Positions 33,531 to 47,715 of a stretch of DNA of 64,000 bases are shown here, piece after piece. The notes below the pieces were generated by a model that saw nothing but the letters and a program-made list of their open reading frames with translations, searched no databases and had not been told where the DNA came from. The translations under genes and the position numbers were made by a program. How positions within the stretch are numbered: the stretch's first letter is position 1; each line of letters starts with the position of its first letter. This stretch comes from Paracoccus xiamenensis (GTDB taxonomy: Bacteria > Pseudomonadota > Alphaproteobacteria > Rhodobacterales > Rhodobacteraceae). Location: contig NZ_JAAOHY010000001.1 of NCBI RefSeq assembly GCF_011308835.1, forward strand, positions 1,178,001-1,242,000. Reading direction: 5' to 3'.

Positions 33531-35706
33531 ACTGAGGCTGCCGCCGGAACGCGCGCGCGCCCTGGTTGAGGGGCGCGATCCCGATCCATTCGCCATCCTC
33601 GGCCCGCACCCGGTTGCCGGCGGCTGGCGGGTCGTGGCGCTGGATTTCGGCGCAACGGAAATGTCGATCGCCACGATCGAGGGTGTCTTCCAGATGTCCC
33701 CGGTCGAGCGGACTCCGGGCCTGTTCGCGGGTTACCTGCCCGAGCCGATGCCCTATCTGCTGCGCGGCGCCAATGACGAACGCGAATGGGAATACGAAGA
33801 CCCTTACCGCTTCGGGCCGGTATTGGGCCAGATCGACGAATATCTGATCGGCGAGGGCACGCATCATCAGTTGTGGAAGGCGCTCGGCGCGCATGTCATC
33901 ACCCATCAGGGCGTGCGCGGCACCCATTTCGCAGTCTGGGCACCCAATGCCCGCCGGGTCGCGGTGCTGGGCGATTTCAACAATTGGGATGCCCGCCGCC
34001 ACGGCATGCGCAGGCGCGGATCGACCGGGGTGTGGGAAATCTTCGTCCCCAATATCGGCGAAGGCGCACCCTATAAATTCGCCATCACCGGCGCCCATGG
34101 CGAGCCCTTGCCCGAAAAGGCCGACCCCATCGGCTTCGGCGCGGAACATCCGCCGGCGACGGCCTCGGTGGTGCGCAAGATCGACGATTACGACTGGAAT
34201 GACGCCGGATGGATGGATCGCCGCGAAGCGTTGCAGAACGTTAGCGCACCGATCTCGATCTACGAGGTCCATCTGGGCAGTTGGCGCCGCGTGGCCGAAG
34301 ATGACGACCGCCCGCTGTCCTATCTGGAACATGCGCGCGAGTTGATCCCCTATGTGGTCGAGATGGGCTTTACCCATCTGGAGCTGATGCCGGTATCCGA
34401 ATATCCGTTCGACGGGTCATGGGGCTATCAACCGGTCGGGTTGTATGCGCCGACCATCCGCTTCGGCACCCCCGACGAATTCCGCGCCCTGATCGACGCC
34501 GCCCATGACGCCGGCATCGGTGTATTGCTGGACTGGGTGCCGGGGCATTTCCCCTCGGATCCGCATGGTCTGGCGCATTTCGACGGCACGGCGCTTTACG
34601 AACATGCCGACCCGCGCGAGGGGTTCCATCAGGACTGGAACACGCTGATCTACAATTACGGCCGCACCGAGGTGTCGAATTTCCTGACCGCCAACGCGCT
34701 GTATTGGCTGCAGGAATATCACATCGACGGGCTGCGCGTGGATGCGGTGGCATCGATGCTGTATCGCGACTATTCGCGCAAGGACGGCGAATGGGTGCCA
34801 AATGTCCATGGCGGACGCGAGAACCTGGAAGCCATCGACTTTCTGCGCGGCGTCAACACCGTGGCATATGGCGAGGTGCCGGGCATCATGACCGTGGCCG
34901 AGGAATCGACCGCCTTTCCCGGCGTCTCGCGCCCCGTCGATACAGGCGGGCTTGGCTTTGGTTTCAAGTGGAACATGGGCTGGATGAACGACACGCTGGA
35001 CTATATCCAGCGCGAGCCGGTCCACCGCAGCCACCACCACAATCAGCTGACCTTCGGGCTGGTCTATGCCTTTTCCGAAAACTTCATCCTGCCGATCAGC
35101 CATGACGAGGTCGTCCACGGCAAGGGCTCGATGATCGAGAAGATGCCCGGCGATGTCTGGCAGAAATTTGCCAATCTGCGGGCCTATTACGGCTTCATGT
35201 GGACCCATCCGGGCAAGAAGCTGCTGTTCATGGGCTGCGAGTTCGCGCAGTGGAAGGAATGGAACCACAACGCCTCGCTGGATTGGCACCTTCTGGATGA
35301 TCCGCGCCACAAGGGCGTGCAATCGCTGATCCGCGACCTGAACCACCTGTATCGCGATCTGCCCGCGCTGCACCGCCGCGACAACGCGCCTGAGGGCTTC
35401 AGTTGGATCGAGGGCGGCGCTGCGTCGGAATCCATCATCGCCTTCGCCCGCTATGGCGAGGAAGGCGATGCCCCGGTGGTGGTGCTGTGCAATTTCACAC
35501 CAGTTCCGCGCCACGGCTGGCGCGCCGGCCTGCCGCGTGACGGCAAGTGGAAGCTGCGCCTGAACAGCGACGCGGGCAACTATGGCGGATCCGGGATGGA
35601 GGCCCCCGCCATTATTACTGCCGATGGCGACGAGTGGCAGGGCTATGACCAGTCCGCCATGATCGACCTGCCACCGCTTTCCGTCCTCGTCTACGAGGCC
35701 GTTTGA
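33466..35706 (+). CDS. glgB: 1,4-alpha-glucan branching enzyme
   Basis: A 746-residue GH13 enzyme that makes alpha-1,6 branches in glycogen. It has an N-terminal N1/N2 carbohydrate-binding part ([11 protein letters not shown], then [21 protein letters not shown]), then the catalytic barrel with [13 protein letters not shown] near residue 420, VAEEST near 478 and [17 protein letters not shown] 33466 follows GGGGGAG at good spacing inside the glgP 3' end. A shorter start at [11 protein letters not shown] (about 33520) is less likely. Confidence 0.96.
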   Translation: MAATKDGHSKGQDSLESMPRFELRLPPERARALVEGRDPDPFAILGPHPVAGGWRVVALDFGATEMSIATIEGVFQMSPVERTPGLFAGYLPEPMPYLLRGANDEREWEYEDPYRFGPVLGQIDEYLIGEGTHHQLWKALGAHVITHQGVRGTHFAVWAPNARRVAVLGDFNNWDARRHGMRRRGSTGVWEIFVPNIGEGAPYKFAITGAHGEPLPEKADPIGFGAEHPPATASVVRKIDDYDWNDAGWMDRREALQNVSAPISIYEVHLGSWRRVAEDDDRPLSYLEHARELIPYVVEMGFTHLELMPVSEYPFDGSWGYQPVGLYAPTIRFGTPDEFRALIDAAHDAGIGVLLDWVPGHFPSDPHGLAHFDGTALYEHADPREGFHQDWNTLIYNYGRTEVSNFLTANALYWLQEYHIDGLRVDAVASMLYRDYSRKDGEWVPNVHGGRENLEAIDFLRGVNTVAYGEVPGIMTVAEESTAFPGVSRPVDTGGLGFGFKWNMGWMNDTLDYIQREPVHRSHHHNQLTFGLVYAFSENFILPISHDEVVHGKGSMIEKMPGDVWQKFANLRAYYGFMWTHPGKKLLFMGCEFAQWKEWNHNASLDWHLLDDPRHKGVQSLIRDLNHLYRDLPALHRRDNAPEGFSWIEGGAASESIIAFARYGEEGDAPVVVLCNFTPVPRHGWRAGLPRDGKWKLRLNSDAGNYGGSGMEAPAIITADGDEWQGYDQSAMIDLPPLSVLVYEAV

Positions 35707-35733
35707 TCAGTTTCTTTGTGGGGGAGGAGACCC

Positions 35734-37002
35734 ATGACATTGTACCGCCCAAACCGCCTGTCATCCCGCGCCATGGCTTATGTTCTTGCCGGTGGCCGCG
35801 GATCACGCCTGAAAGAACTGACCGACCGCCGCGCCAAGCCTGCCGTCTATTTTGGCGGCAAGTCGCGGATCATCGACTTTGCGCTGTCGAACGCGTTGAA
35901 CTCTGGCATCCGCAAGATGGCGGTGGCGACGCAATACAAGGCCCACAGCCTGATCCGCCACCTGAACCGTGGCTGGTCCTTCTTCCGGTCGGAACGCAAC
36001 GAATTTCTGGATATCCTGCCCGCTTCCCAGCAGATGGACGAGGAGAACTGGTATCGCGGCACCGCCGATGCCGTGGCCCAGAACATTGCCATCATCGACA
36101 GCTATCACGTTGATTACATTATCATCCTGGCCGGCGATCACATTTACAAGATGGATTACGAGATCATGCTGCAACAGCATGTCGATAGCGGCGCGGACGT
36201 GACCATTGGCTGCCTTACCGTGCCGCGCAATGAGGCCTCGGCCTTCGGGGTGATGGACGTCGATAAGGACGGCCGGATCATTTCCTTCCTGGAAAAGCCC
36301 GCCGATCCCCCCGGCATGCCGGACGATCCGAATTCGACGCTGGCCTCGATGGGGATCTATGTCTTTGACTGGAAGTTTCTGCGCGAGCTGCTGTTGAAGG
36401 ACGCCGCTGACGCGAATTCCAGCCATGATTTCGGCAATGACATCATCCCCGAGATCGTGAAGAACGGCAAAGCTGTGGCACATCGCTTCACCGACAGCTG
36501 CGTGCGTTCCAGCCCCGATGCGCCGGCCTATTGGCGCGATGTGGGGACGATCGACGCCTTCTGGAAGGCCAATATCGACCTGACCGATTTCTCTCCCGAG
36601 CTGGACCTGTACGACCGCGACTGGCCGATCTGGACCTATGGCGAGATCACGCCACCGGCAAAGTTCATCCATGACGACGAGGACCGGCGCGGCCACGCGA
36701 TCAGTTCGATGGTTTCGGGGGGCTGCATCATCTCTGGCTCCGAGGTGCGCAATTCGCTGCTGTTCACAGGTGTGCAGGCGAACAGCTATTCCTCGCTGAA
36801 ATCTGTGGTTGCGCTGCCTTACGTCAATATCGGCCGGCACGCGCAACTGACCAATGTGGTCATTGACCGCGGGGTTGATATCCCCGAGGGCCTGATCGTG
36901 GGCGAAGACCCGGCCGAGGATGCGAAATTCTTCCGCGTCACCGGGAACGGGGTGACCCTGATCACCCAGGACATGCTGAAACGGAGGGCCGCGCAAAAAT
37001 GA
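35734..37002 (+). CDS. glgC: Glucose-1-phosphate adenylyltransferase
   Basis: Makes ADP-glucose, the committed step of glycogen synthesis, and is usually allosterically controlled. At 422 residues it has the nucleotidyltransferase motif [25 protein letters not shown] near residue 12, the substrate loop [12 protein letters not shown], and a C-terminal left-handed beta-helix. Start 35734 ([14 protein letters not shown]) has a GGGGAGGAG site. The stop overlaps the glgA ATG by four bases. Confidence 0.97.
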   Translation: MTLYRPNRLSSRAMAYVLAGGRGSRLKELTDRRAKPAVYFGGKSRIIDFALSNALNSGIRKMAVATQYKAHSLIRHLNRGWSFFRSERNEFLDILPASQQMDEENWYRGTADAVAQNIAIIDSYHVDYIIILAGDHIYKMDYEIMLQQHVDSGADVTIGCLTVPRNEASAFGVMDVDKDGRIISFLEKPADPPGMPDDPNSTLASMGIYVFDWKFLRELLLKDAADANSSHDFGNDIIPEIVKNGKAVAHRFTDSCVRSSPDAPAYWRDVGTIDAFWKANIDLTDFSPELDLYDRDWPIWTYGEITPPAKFIHDDEDRRGHAISSMVSGGCIISGSEVRNSLLFTGVQANSYSSLKSVVALPYVNIGRHAQLTNVVIDRGVDIPEGLIVGEDPAEDAKFFRVTGNGVTLITQDMLKRRAAQK

Positions 37003-38603
37003 CCGAGGAACCGGCGAAACCTGCAAAAGCTTCAAAACCCGCCAAAGCCGCCGCCAAACCGGCGGCCAAGACGCGCGTGGCGAAAAACACCTCGGCAGGT
37101 TCCAAGGCAGCGGCGAAGTCCCCTGCCGGCAAGCCCGCCGCGCAGGCCAAATCGCCGGAACCTCTGCCGCATCTGGGCGACGTGCTGTCGGTCGCCTCGG
37201 AATGCGCGCCGCTGATCAAGACCGGGGGGCTGGCCGATGTGGTGGGCGCCCTGCCCGGGGCCATGGCCCCCCTTGGCTGGCGGCTGCGCACGCTGATCCC
37301 CGCCTATCGCGGGCTGGTCGAAAAGCTGGAAAACCCGGTCGAGGTCTGGTCCAGCCCCGATCTTTACGGCGGCTCGGGCCGGGTGCTGGCGGGAACGGCC
37401 GGCGGGCTGGACCTGCTGCTGCTGGACGCGCCGCACCTGTTCGACCGCGCAGGTGGTCCCTATCACGACGAGGCCGGCGCCGACTGGGCCGACAATCCGC
37501 GCCGGTTTGCCGCGCTCAGCTGGGTTGCGGCCAAGATCGCGCTTGATGGACTGTCGGATGGCTGGATCCCCTCGGTGCTGCATGCCCATGACTGGCAGGC
37601 GGGCTTTGCGCCGATCTGGGTGCATGGCGCCGTGCCCTCGGCCATCACCATCCACAACATCGCCTTTCAGGGCATCGCCCCGGCATCGGCGATCGAGGAA
37701 TTGCGGCTCCCCCATTCCTGGTTCAACCCCGGCGGCTTTGAATACTGGGGCCAGATCAGCGCCTTGAAGGCCGGGCTGGTGGCGGCGGATGCGGTCACCA
37801 CCGTTTCGCCCACCTATGCGCAGGAACTGACCACGCCCGCCTTCGGCTTTGGTCTGGAAGGGGTGATCCGGGGCCGCGCGGGCGCGCTGTCCGGCATCCT
37901 GAACGGCGTCGACACCACCGTCTGGAACCCGGAAACCGACCCTCTGATCGCGGCGAATTACAGCGCGAGCAACCTGTCAGGCAAAGCCGCATGTGCCGCC
38001 GCCCTGCGCGAGGAATTCGGCCTCGACCCCGAAGGCGGGCCGCTGTGCATCGTCGTCAGCCGGCTGACCCGCCAGAAGGGGCTGGACCTGCTACTGGCCG
38101 CATTGCCGACGCTGATCGCCGGCGGCGGGCAACTGGCGGTGCTGGGCACGGGCGAAAACGACCTGCAGGATGGCTTTCTGCGCGCCGCCGCCAGCCATCC
38201 GGGCCGCGTGGGCGTACGTATCGGCTATGACGAGGCGCTGTCACATCGCATGTTCGCCGGGGCCGATGTGGTGCTGGTGCCCTCACGCTTTGAACCCAGC
38301 GGGCTGACGCAGATGTATGGGCTGGCCTACGGCACGCTGCCGCTGGTGGCGCGCACCGGGGGGCTGGCCGACTCCGTTATCGACGCCAATCTGGCCGCCG
38401 AACGGGTCGGCGTGGCCAATGGTTTCCAGTTCGGCCCCGTCACCACCGAGGAACTGGTCAGCGCCATCCGCAAGATGTGCGCCCTTTACGCCCGGCAGGA
38501 TATCTGGCAGCGCATGATCCAGAGCGCGATGAGCCACCCGGTCGGGTGGGACGCCTCGGCCCGCGAATACGCGGCGCTTTACGACAGGCTAAGCGGACGC
38601 TGA
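36999..38603 (+). CDS. glgA: Glycogen synthase with a histone-like N-terminal extension
   Basis: A 534-residue GT5 ADP-glucose glycosyltransferase that elongates glycogen. The catalytic part begins near residue 55 with [30 protein letters not shown] being the ADP-glucose motif near 72, and later has the GT1 acceptor region [26 protein letters not shown]. The first 50 or so residues are an Ala/Lys/Pro repeat region ([18 protein letters not shown]) like histone H1 or AlgP tails, absent from most GlgA. The family is normally about 480 residues. Start and stop are coupled to glgC and glgX. Confidence 0.95.
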   Translation: MTEEPAKPAKASKPAKAAAKPAAKTRVAKNTSAGSKAAAKSPAGKPAAQAKSPEPLPHLGDVLSVASECAPLIKTGGLADVVGALPGAMAPLGWRLRTLIPAYRGLVEKLENPVEVWSSPDLYGGSGRVLAGTAGGLDLLLLDAPHLFDRAGGPYHDEAGADWADNPRRFAALSWVAAKIALDGLSDGWIPSVLHAHDWQAGFAPIWVHGAVPSAITIHNIAFQGIAPASAIEELRLPHSWFNPGGFEYWGQISALKAGLVAADAVTTVSPTYAQELTTPAFGFGLEGVIRGRAGALSGILNGVDTTVWNPETDPLIAANYSASNLSGKAACAAALREEFGLDPEGGPLCIVVSRLTRQKGLDLLLAALPTLIAGGGQLAVLGTGENDLQDGFLRAAASHPGRVGVRIGYDEALSHRMFAGADVVLVPSRFEPSGLTQMYGLAYGTLPLVARTGGLADSVIDANLAAERVGVANGFQFGPVTTEELVSAIRKMCALYARQDIWQRMIQSAMSHPVGWDASAREYAALYDRLSGR

Positions 38604-38612
38604 CGAGACCTT

Positions 38613-42337
<3,725 letters not shown>

Positions 42338-42345
42338 CGGCAAAA

Positions 42346-42370
42346 AGCGCGCGAGAAGCCCTCGCGCGCT
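42346..42370 (+). terminator. Terminator of the glycogen operon
   Basis: A ten-base stem (AGCGCGCGAG and its complement) with a five-base loop starts 8 bases after the pgm stop, preceded by five A residues. The T-run comes 7 bases later, so termination may be imperfect. Confidence 0.7.
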
Positions 42371-42509
42371 GCCAATCTTTTGGGCTTTCTGGCCTGAAAA
42401 TGACTGCCCGGCGGTCAGTTCGGTGACGCCACATGACCCCGCGCCGCGTCACCTTGACCTCATGCCGCGGCGCAGCGAGCCTGCCGGAAACGGCAGCAGG
42501 CGACGCAGC

Positions 42510-43094
42510 ATGGCCCCAACCCTTTCCATCATCATCGTCGACAGCGACGCCGAACGCGCGCGCACGATTTGCGACGGGCTGGCGGACTTGCCCGGTGCGA
42601 ACTATGCCATCGTGCCGCCCGGCCCGTCCCTCGCCCGTCGGATCGCCGCGCTGCATCCCGACCTTGTGCTGATCGACGCCGACAATGCCTCGCGCGATGA
42701 AATGGAAGAGCTGACGCTGGCCTCGGGCCCGATGGAACGCCCGGTGGCAGTCTTCGTGAACCAGTCCGACAGCGCCCTGACCCGCGCCATGGTCCAGGCG
42801 GGCGTTGCCGCCTATGTCGTCGACGGCCTGACCCAGGCGCGGGTGGTTCCGGTGGTCGATGCCGCCATCGCGCGTTTCAACATGCTGCAGAAGGTGCGGG
42901 CCGAGTTGGACGCCACCCGCGCCGCGTTGGAAGACCGGAAGGTGATCGACCGCGCCAAGGGCATCGTCATGCGCGCGCGCAATGTCCCCGAGGAAGATGC
43001 CTATGCCCTGATGCGCCGCAGCGCGATGGAAAAGGGTCGCAAGATCGCCGAGATCGCCCGCGCCATCGTCACCGCCGCCGAGGTGCTGAAATGA
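42510..43094 (+). CDS. nasT: Nitrate-responsive ANTAR antiterminator NasT
   Basis: A 194-residue two-domain regulator. An N-terminal receiver-like domain (SIIIVDSDAERARTICDGL, VLIDADN) is followed by the ANTAR RNA-binding helical domain (about residues 130-190: RKVIDRAKGIVMRARNVPEEDAYALMRRSAMEKGRKIAEIA). In NasST systems NasT binds hairpins in the nas leader and prevents termination when nitrate frees it from NasS. The hairpins are seen just upstream of nrtA. Start 42510 (MAPTLSIIIVD) is preferred; 42462 is an in-frame alternative. Stop overlaps nasS. Confidence 0.93.
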   Translation: MAPTLSIIIVDSDAERARTICDGLADLPGANYAIVPPGPSLARRIAALHPDLVLIDADNASRDEMEELTLASGPMERPVAVFVNQSDSALTRAMVQAGVAAYVVDGLTQARVVPVVDAAIARFNMLQKVRAELDATRAALEDRKVIDRAKGIVMRARNVPEEDAYALMRRSAMEKGRKIAEIARAIVTAAEVLK

Positions 43095-44242
43095 CCGCCG
43101 AGATCCACCTGGGCTTTGTGCCGCTGCTGGATGCGGCGCCGCTGATCCTGGCCGAGCGGATGGGCTTTGCCGCCGAGGAGCGCCTGCATCTGCGCCTGCA
43201 CCCCACCCGCAGCTGGTCATTGCTGCGCGACATGCTGGCCAGCGGTCATATCGCGGCGGCTCAGATGCTGTCGGCGGTCCCCATCGCGGGGCGGCTTGGC
43301 CTTGGTGGCGCAGCGGTCAGTTTCGATGTGCCGATGGTGCTGTCGCTGGGCGGGCAGGTTATCGGCGTTTCGGCCGATCTGGCACAGGCGATGCGCGATG
43401 AAGGGTTTTACAGCGACTTCCGCGACGCCATCGCGGCCCGCACGGCCCTGCGCAGGGCCCGGCCCGCGGGCCTTCGCGTGGGCGTGCCGTTTCCCTTCTC
43501 GATGCAGGCCGAGTTGCTGCACCTCTGGCTTGGCGATCGTTCCGGCATGACCGCGATCACCGTGCCCCCGGCGCGCATGGCAGACGCCCTGATCTCGGGC
43601 GAGATCGAGGCCTTCTGCGTGGGCGAACCCTGGGGTGCGGTCGCAGTCGATTGCGCGGCAGCAGAACTGATCCTTCCCGGCACCGCGATCTGGAGCGCGG
43701 CCCCCGAGAAGGTCCTGGCCCTGCGTCAAGGCTGGGCCGAGGCGCATCCCGATCTTGCAGGGCGGCTGCTTCGGGCGATCTGGCGCGCCTGCCGCTGGCT
43801 GGCACAGCCCGATTCCCGCGCCGCCGCATCCGATCTGCTGGCCCATGCCCTGAATGTCGACCCCGAGATGATCGAGCGCGCCCTGTCTGGCCATCTGCTA
43901 CTGTCGCGCAGCGGCGCGACCGTCAACAGTCCCGATTTCGTCAATTTTCATGCTGGCGCGGCGAATTTTCCCTGGCGGTCACAGGCGGCCTGGCTGGGCT
44001 GGCACCTGGGGCGCCGTCACGGACTTGACGGCGCCAGTGCGGCAGGGACCGCCGCCGATTGCTGGCGGCCGGATCTGTTTCGCCAGCACCTCGGCACCGA
44101 TGCAGTTTTGCCCGCCGCCTCGGCCAAGGTCGAGGGCGCCAATCCCGCGCCGGTCACCGCCGGGGCGAATCGCGGCACCCTGACGCTTGGCCGTAACACG
44201 TTCTTCGATGGCCGCATTTTTGATCTTTCTGCGCCTGCATGA
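43091..44242 (+). CDS. nasS: Cytoplasmic nitrate sensor NasS
   Basis: A 383-residue NrtA/CmpA-like ligand-binding protein with no signal peptide, which separates it from the transport protein NrtA. Family features include IHLGFVPLLDAAPLILAERMGF, the hinge segments GEPWGAVAVD and NFHAGAANFPWRSQ. NasS holds NasT inactive without nitrate or nitrite and releases it on binding. Its ATG overlaps the nasT stop, which supports stoichiometric production. Confidence 0.92.
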   Translation: MTAEIHLGFVPLLDAAPLILAERMGFAAEERLHLRLHPTRSWSLLRDMLASGHIAAAQMLSAVPIAGRLGLGGAAVSFDVPMVLSLGGQVIGVSADLAQAMRDEGFYSDFRDAIAARTALRRARPAGLRVGVPFPFSMQAELLHLWLGDRSGMTAITVPPARMADALISGEIEAFCVGEPWGAVAVDCAAAELILPGTAIWSAAPEKVLALRQGWAEAHPDLAGRLLRAIWRACRWLAQPDSRAAASDLLAHALNVDPEMIERALSGHLLLSRSGATVNSPDFVNFHAGAANFPWRSQAAWLGWHLGRRHGLDGASAAGTAADCWRPDLFRQHLGTDAVLPAASAKVEGANPAPVTAGANRGTLTLGRNTFFDGRIFDLSAPA

Positions 44243-44330
44243 TGAAATTTCGGGCATAGCGCTGCATCGCAGCATGATCGGCCTGTAAAAGCGGTGACAA
44301 CCCGGCAGGTCGAGCGCAGGCTGAACCTCA

Positions 44331-44376
44331 GGAACAACGTCGTTCCGCTCTACTCCACCCGCCCGAACGTCCGGGC
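44331..44376 (+). ncRNA. Dual-hexaloop ANTAR-target RNA in the nas leader
   Basis: Two short hairpins in tandem carry the same six-base loop AACGTC: GGAAC-loop-GTTCC at 44331-44346 and GCCCG-loop-CGGGC at 44361-44376. A at loop position 1 and G at position 4 are the known ANTAR recognition bases. They lie in the leader between nasS and nrtA, upstream of a terminator, and are the expected binding site of NasT. Identified from loop and stem pattern only. Confidence 0.85.
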
Positions 44377-44384
44377 ATCACGGC

Positions 44385-44446
44385 AAAGCCGCCGAACCCC
44401 GTCGCGCTCCTCCCCCCAGGCGCGTCAGGTGTTTCGGCGGCTTTTT
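44385..44446 (+). terminator. NasT-[16 protein letters not shown] terminator upstream of nrtA
   Basis: The arms AAAGCCGCCGAA (44385-44396) and its exact complement (44433-44444) end in a T-tract. The apical 36 bases may fold further (CGCGC/GCGCG). It stands only 20 bases before the nrtA ATG, so it must be bypassed for nrt-nir-nas expression. This is the expected target of antitermination. Confidence 0.85.
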
Positions 44447-44465
44447 CACGTTTGAAGGACCGATC

Positions 44466-45827
44466 ATGACCCGTTTCGCCCTGATCCTGCTGACCAGCAC
44501 GGCCCTGACCAGCCCGGCATTTGCCGACATGCTGGATGTCGAGAAACCCGACCTGACGCTTGGCTTCATCAAGCTGACGGACATGGCGCCACTGGCCATC
44601 GCCTATGAGAAGCACTTCTTCGAGGATGAGGGGCTTTATGTCGTGCTGGAGCCGCAGGCGAACTGGAAGGTGCTGCTCGACCGGGTGATCTCGGGCGAAT
44701 TGGACGGCGCGCATATGCTGGCCGGTCAACCGCTGGCCGCGACCATCGGTTACGGCACGCAGGCCCATATCGTCACCCCCTTCTCGATGGATCTGAACGG
44801 CAATGCGATCACCGTGTCGAATGCGGTGTGGGACGCGATGAGGGCGGACATCCCGGCAGGTGCGGACGGCAAGCCCGCCCATCCGATCAGCGCCGCCGCG
44901 CTGACCCCGGTGATCGACAGCTACCGCGCCGAGGGCAAGCCCTTCAACATGGGCATGGTCTTCCCGGTCTCGACCCATAATTACGAACTGCGCTATTGGC
45001 TGGCGGCGGGCGGGATCAATCCCGGCTTCTATACGCCGGGCGACGCGACCGGGCAGACCGGCGCCGACGTGCTGATTTCGGTCACGCCGCCGCCTCAGAT
45101 GCCCTCGACCATGGAGGCGGGGACCATCGACGGCTATTCCGTGGGCGAGCCGTGGAACCAGCAGGCCGTTTTCAAGGGGATCGGCGTCCCGGTCATCACC
45201 GATAGTGAGATATGGAAGAACAACCCCGAAAAGGTGTTCGGCCTGACCGCCCAGTTCGCCGAAGAAAACCCCCAGACCGTGCTTGCCCTGACCAAGGCGC
45301 TGATCCGCGCCGCCGAATGGCTGGACGCAGACAATGGCGCCAACCGCGCCGAAGCGGTCGAGATCCTGTCGCGCCCCGAATATGTCGGCGCCGATGCGGC
45401 GGTGATCGCCAATTCGATGACCGGGCATTTCGAATATGAAAAGGGCGATGTCCGCGACGCGCCCGATTTCAACATCTTCTTCCGCGAAAACGCCACCTAT
45501 CCCTTCTATTCCGACGCCATCTGGACCCTGACGCAAATGCGCCGCTGGGGCCAGATCGACGCCGCGCAAAGCGACGACTGGTATCTGGAAACCGCGAAAT
45601 CCGTCTACAAGCCGGAAGTCTATCTGGAAGCCGCGCGGATGCTGGTGGACGAAGGCAACGCGCAGGAGGCCGATTTCCCTTGGGACACCGACGGCTTCAA
45701 GCCCGCCACGGCCGAATTCATCGACGGCATTTCCTATGACGGCAGGAAACCCAACGACTACCTGCAAAGCCTGCCCATTGGCCTGAAGGGTGACGACACC
45801 GTCACCATCGCCGGTGTGCAGGGCTGA
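44466..45827 (+). CDS. nrtA: Nitrate ABC transporter periplasmic binding protein NrtA
   Basis: A 453-residue CmpA/NrtA-type binding protein with a Sec signal peptide ([19 protein letters not shown]). Ligand-side features include [42 protein letters not shown] and the second-domain [16 protein letters not shown]. It delivers nitrate (perhaps nitrite) to NrtBCD. First structural gene behind the attenuator leader. Related to NasS in sequence pattern, so the two share ligand specificity. Confidence 0.94.
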   Translation: MTRFALILLTSTALTSPAFADMLDVEKPDLTLGFIKLTDMAPLAIAYEKHFFEDEGLYVVLEPQANWKVLLDRVISGELDGAHMLAGQPLAATIGYGTQAHIVTPFSMDLNGNAITVSNAVWDAMRADIPAGADGKPAHPISAAALTPVIDSYRAEGKPFNMGMVFPVSTHNYELRYWLAAGGINPGFYTPGDATGQTGADVLISVTPPPQMPSTMEAGTIDGYSVGEPWNQQAVFKGIGVPVITDSEIWKNNPEKVFGLTAQFAEENPQTVLALTKALIRAAEWLDADNGANRAEAVEILSRPEYVGADAAVIANSMTGHFEYEKGDVRDAPDFNIFFRENATYPFYSDAIWTLTQMRRWGQIDAAQSDDWYLETAKSVYKPEVYLEAARMLVDEGNAQEADFPWDTDGFKPATAEFIDGISYDGRKPNDYLQSLPIGLKGDDTVTIAGVQG

Positions 45828-45837
45828 GGAGAGCGAC

Positions 45838-46914
45838 ATGACCGCCATCGACCCCAGCCAGCTTGCCGAAGCCCGCGAGGCCAAGCGCACCCGCCGCCTG
45901 ACCCGCATCAACAAGGCCGAGGGCTGGTTCAAGGTGATCGGCCTGCCCTTCATGGCGCCGCTGCTGCGCGCCATCGCGGGCGACGATCCGCGCGGGCAGA
46001 TGAAGCTGCTGTGGCAGACGCTGTTCGTGCCGATCCTGTCGATCCTGTGCTTCCTTGGCCTCTGGGCGGTGCTGGCGCCGAAGGTCCACACCTCGCTCGG
46101 CACCATCCCCGGCCCCGCACAGGTCTGGAGCCAGGCCGTGGCGCTTGACGCCGCCGCAGATCGCGAGGCCGAAAGGCGCGTGGCCTTCTATGAACGGCAG
46201 GAAGAACGCAACGCCAAGCTGATCGCGGACGGGCAACGCGACAAGGTCCAGAACCGTGAATATACCGGCCGACCGACCTATTACGACCAGATCTGGACCT
46301 CGATCAAAACCGTGTTCATGGGCTTCGTTCTGGCCACTCTGGTCGCCGTGCCGCTTGGGATCGCGGCGGGTTTGTCGCCCACCGTCAATGCGGCGATCAA
46401 CCCGCTCGTACAGATCTTCAAGCCGGTCAGCCCGCTGGCATGGCTGCCCATCGTGACCATGGTGGTGTCGGCGCTGGCATCGGGTGACGGCGGCATGTCG
46501 CGCAGCTTCATCATCTCGGCCATTACCGTCACGCTGTGTTCGCTGTGGCCGACGCTGATCAATACCTCGCTTGGCGTGGCCTCGATCGACAAGGATCTGG
46601 TGAATGTCGGCAAGGTGCTGAAACTGAGCCCTTGGGCGCGCGTCACCCGTCTGGTGCTGCCATCCGCCCTGCCCCTGATCTTCACCGGGCTGCGCCTGTC
46701 GCTGGGTGTGGGCTGGATGGTGCTGATTGCCGCCGAAATGCTGGCCCAGAACCCCGGCCTTGGCAAATTCGTCTGGGACGAATTCCAGAACGGATCGTCC
46801 GACAGCCTCGCCCGGATCATGGTCGCGGTGCTGACCATCGGCATCATCGGCTTCCTGCTGGATCGGATGATGTTCGCGATCCAGAACCTGATCACCTTCT
46901 CGGACAAGAGGTAA
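45838..46914 (+). CDS. nrtB: Nitrate ABC transporter permease NrtB
   Basis: A 358-residue inner-membrane permease. One N-terminal helix (LFVPILSILCFLGLWAVLAP) is followed by a charged 90-residue periplasmic insert rich in Glu, Arg and Lys (FYERQEERNAKLIADGQRD), then the BPD_transp_1 core. The EAA-type loop lies near DLVNVGKVLKLSPWARVTRLVLP. The large insert is normal for proteobacterial NrtB. The start at 45838 has GGAGAG upstream, and the in-frame ATG at 45790 would overlap nrtA. Confidence 0.94.
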   Translation: MTAIDPSQLAEAREAKRTRRLTRINKAEGWFKVIGLPFMAPLLRAIAGDDPRGQMKLLWQTLFVPILSILCFLGLWAVLAPKVHTSLGTIPGPAQVWSQAVALDAAADREAERRVAFYERQEERNAKLIADGQRDKVQNREYTGRPTYYDQIWTSIKTVFMGFVLATLVAVPLGIAAGLSPTVNAAINPLVQIFKPVSPLAWLPIVTMVVSALASGDGGMSRSFIISAITVTLCSLWPTLINTSLGVASIDKDLVNVGKVLKLSPWARVTRLVLPSALPLIFTGLRLSLGVGWMVLIAAEMLAQNPGLGKFVWDEFQNGSSDSLARIMVAVLTIGIIGFLLDRMMFAIQNLITFSDKR

Positions 46915-46917
46915 GCC

Positions 46918-47685
46918 ATGGCGGTCCTTGAACTGAGCAATATCCGCAAGGATTTCGGCAGCCAGACCATCCTGAACGGCATCGACCTGGCGGTGGAAGA
47001 CGGCGAGTTCGTGGCGATCCTGGGCTTTTCCGGCACCGGCAAGACCACGCTGATCAACCTGATGGCCGGGCTGGAAAAGCCCACTGCGGGCAGCGTGACC
47101 TTCCGGGACAAACCCGTCACCGGGCCGGGGCCCGAGCGCGGCGTGGTCTTTCAGTCCTATGCGCTGATGCCCTGGCTGACGGTGACCAGCAATATCGCGC
47201 TGGCGGTGCGGTCCGCCATGCCGAAGCTGCCCGCGAAGGATCTCGCCGCGCGCGTCCAGAAATACATCAAAATGGTCGGCCTGACCCATGCCGCGACCCG
47301 CCGCCCGGCGGAACTGTCCGGCGGGATGCGCCAGCGCGTCGGCATCGCCCGCGCGCTTGCGATGGACCCCGAAATCCTGCTGCTGGACGAACCGCTTTCG
47401 GCGCTGGATGCGCTGACGCGCGGCAATCTGGCCGATGAGATCGAGGCGATCTGGGAAGCCGACCGCAAGACTGTCGTACTGATTACCAATGACGTGGATG
47501 AGGCCATCGTGCTGGCCGACCGCATCCTGTGCCTCGACCCCAATGGCACCATGGGGGCAGAGTTCCGCGTCACCCTGCCCCGCCCGCGCGGCCGCACGGC
47601 GATGAACCACGACCCGGCCTTCAAGGCCTTGCGGGCCGAAGTGACCGGCCACCTGATCGCCGCAGGCGCGCACGCCACCGAGTAA
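46918..47685 (+). CDS. nrtC: Nitrate ABC transporter ATP-binding protein NrtC (short form)
   Basis: A 255-residue ATPase with Walker A GFSGTGKTT near residue 38, signature LSGGMRQRVGIARAL near 136 and Walker B EILLLDEPLSALDA. Unlike cyanobacterial NrtC it has no C-terminal NrtA-like sensor domain. Its stop TAA at 47683 is in the same reading frame as nrtD. Confidence 0.92.
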   Translation: MAVLELSNIRKDFGSQTILNGIDLAVEDGEFVAILGFSGTGKTTLINLMAGLEKPTAGSVTFRDKPVTGPGPERGVVFQSYALMPWLTVTSNIALAVRSAMPKLPAKDLAARVQKYIKMVGLTHAATRRPAELSGGMRQRVGIARALAMDPEILLLDEPLSALDALTRGNLADEIEAIWEADRKTVVLITNDVDEAIVLADRILCLDPNGTMGAEFRVTLPRPRGRTAMNHDPAFKALRAEVTGHLIAAGAHATE

Positions 47686-47715
47686 CAGCGCCGCAGCCTG
47701 CCGAATGTCACGCCT

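Noticed and set aside
44243..44330. NtrC or sigma-54 sites upstream of the nas leader
   Set aside because: No adequate match to the -24/-12 pattern or to paired NtrC half-sites was found by eye.
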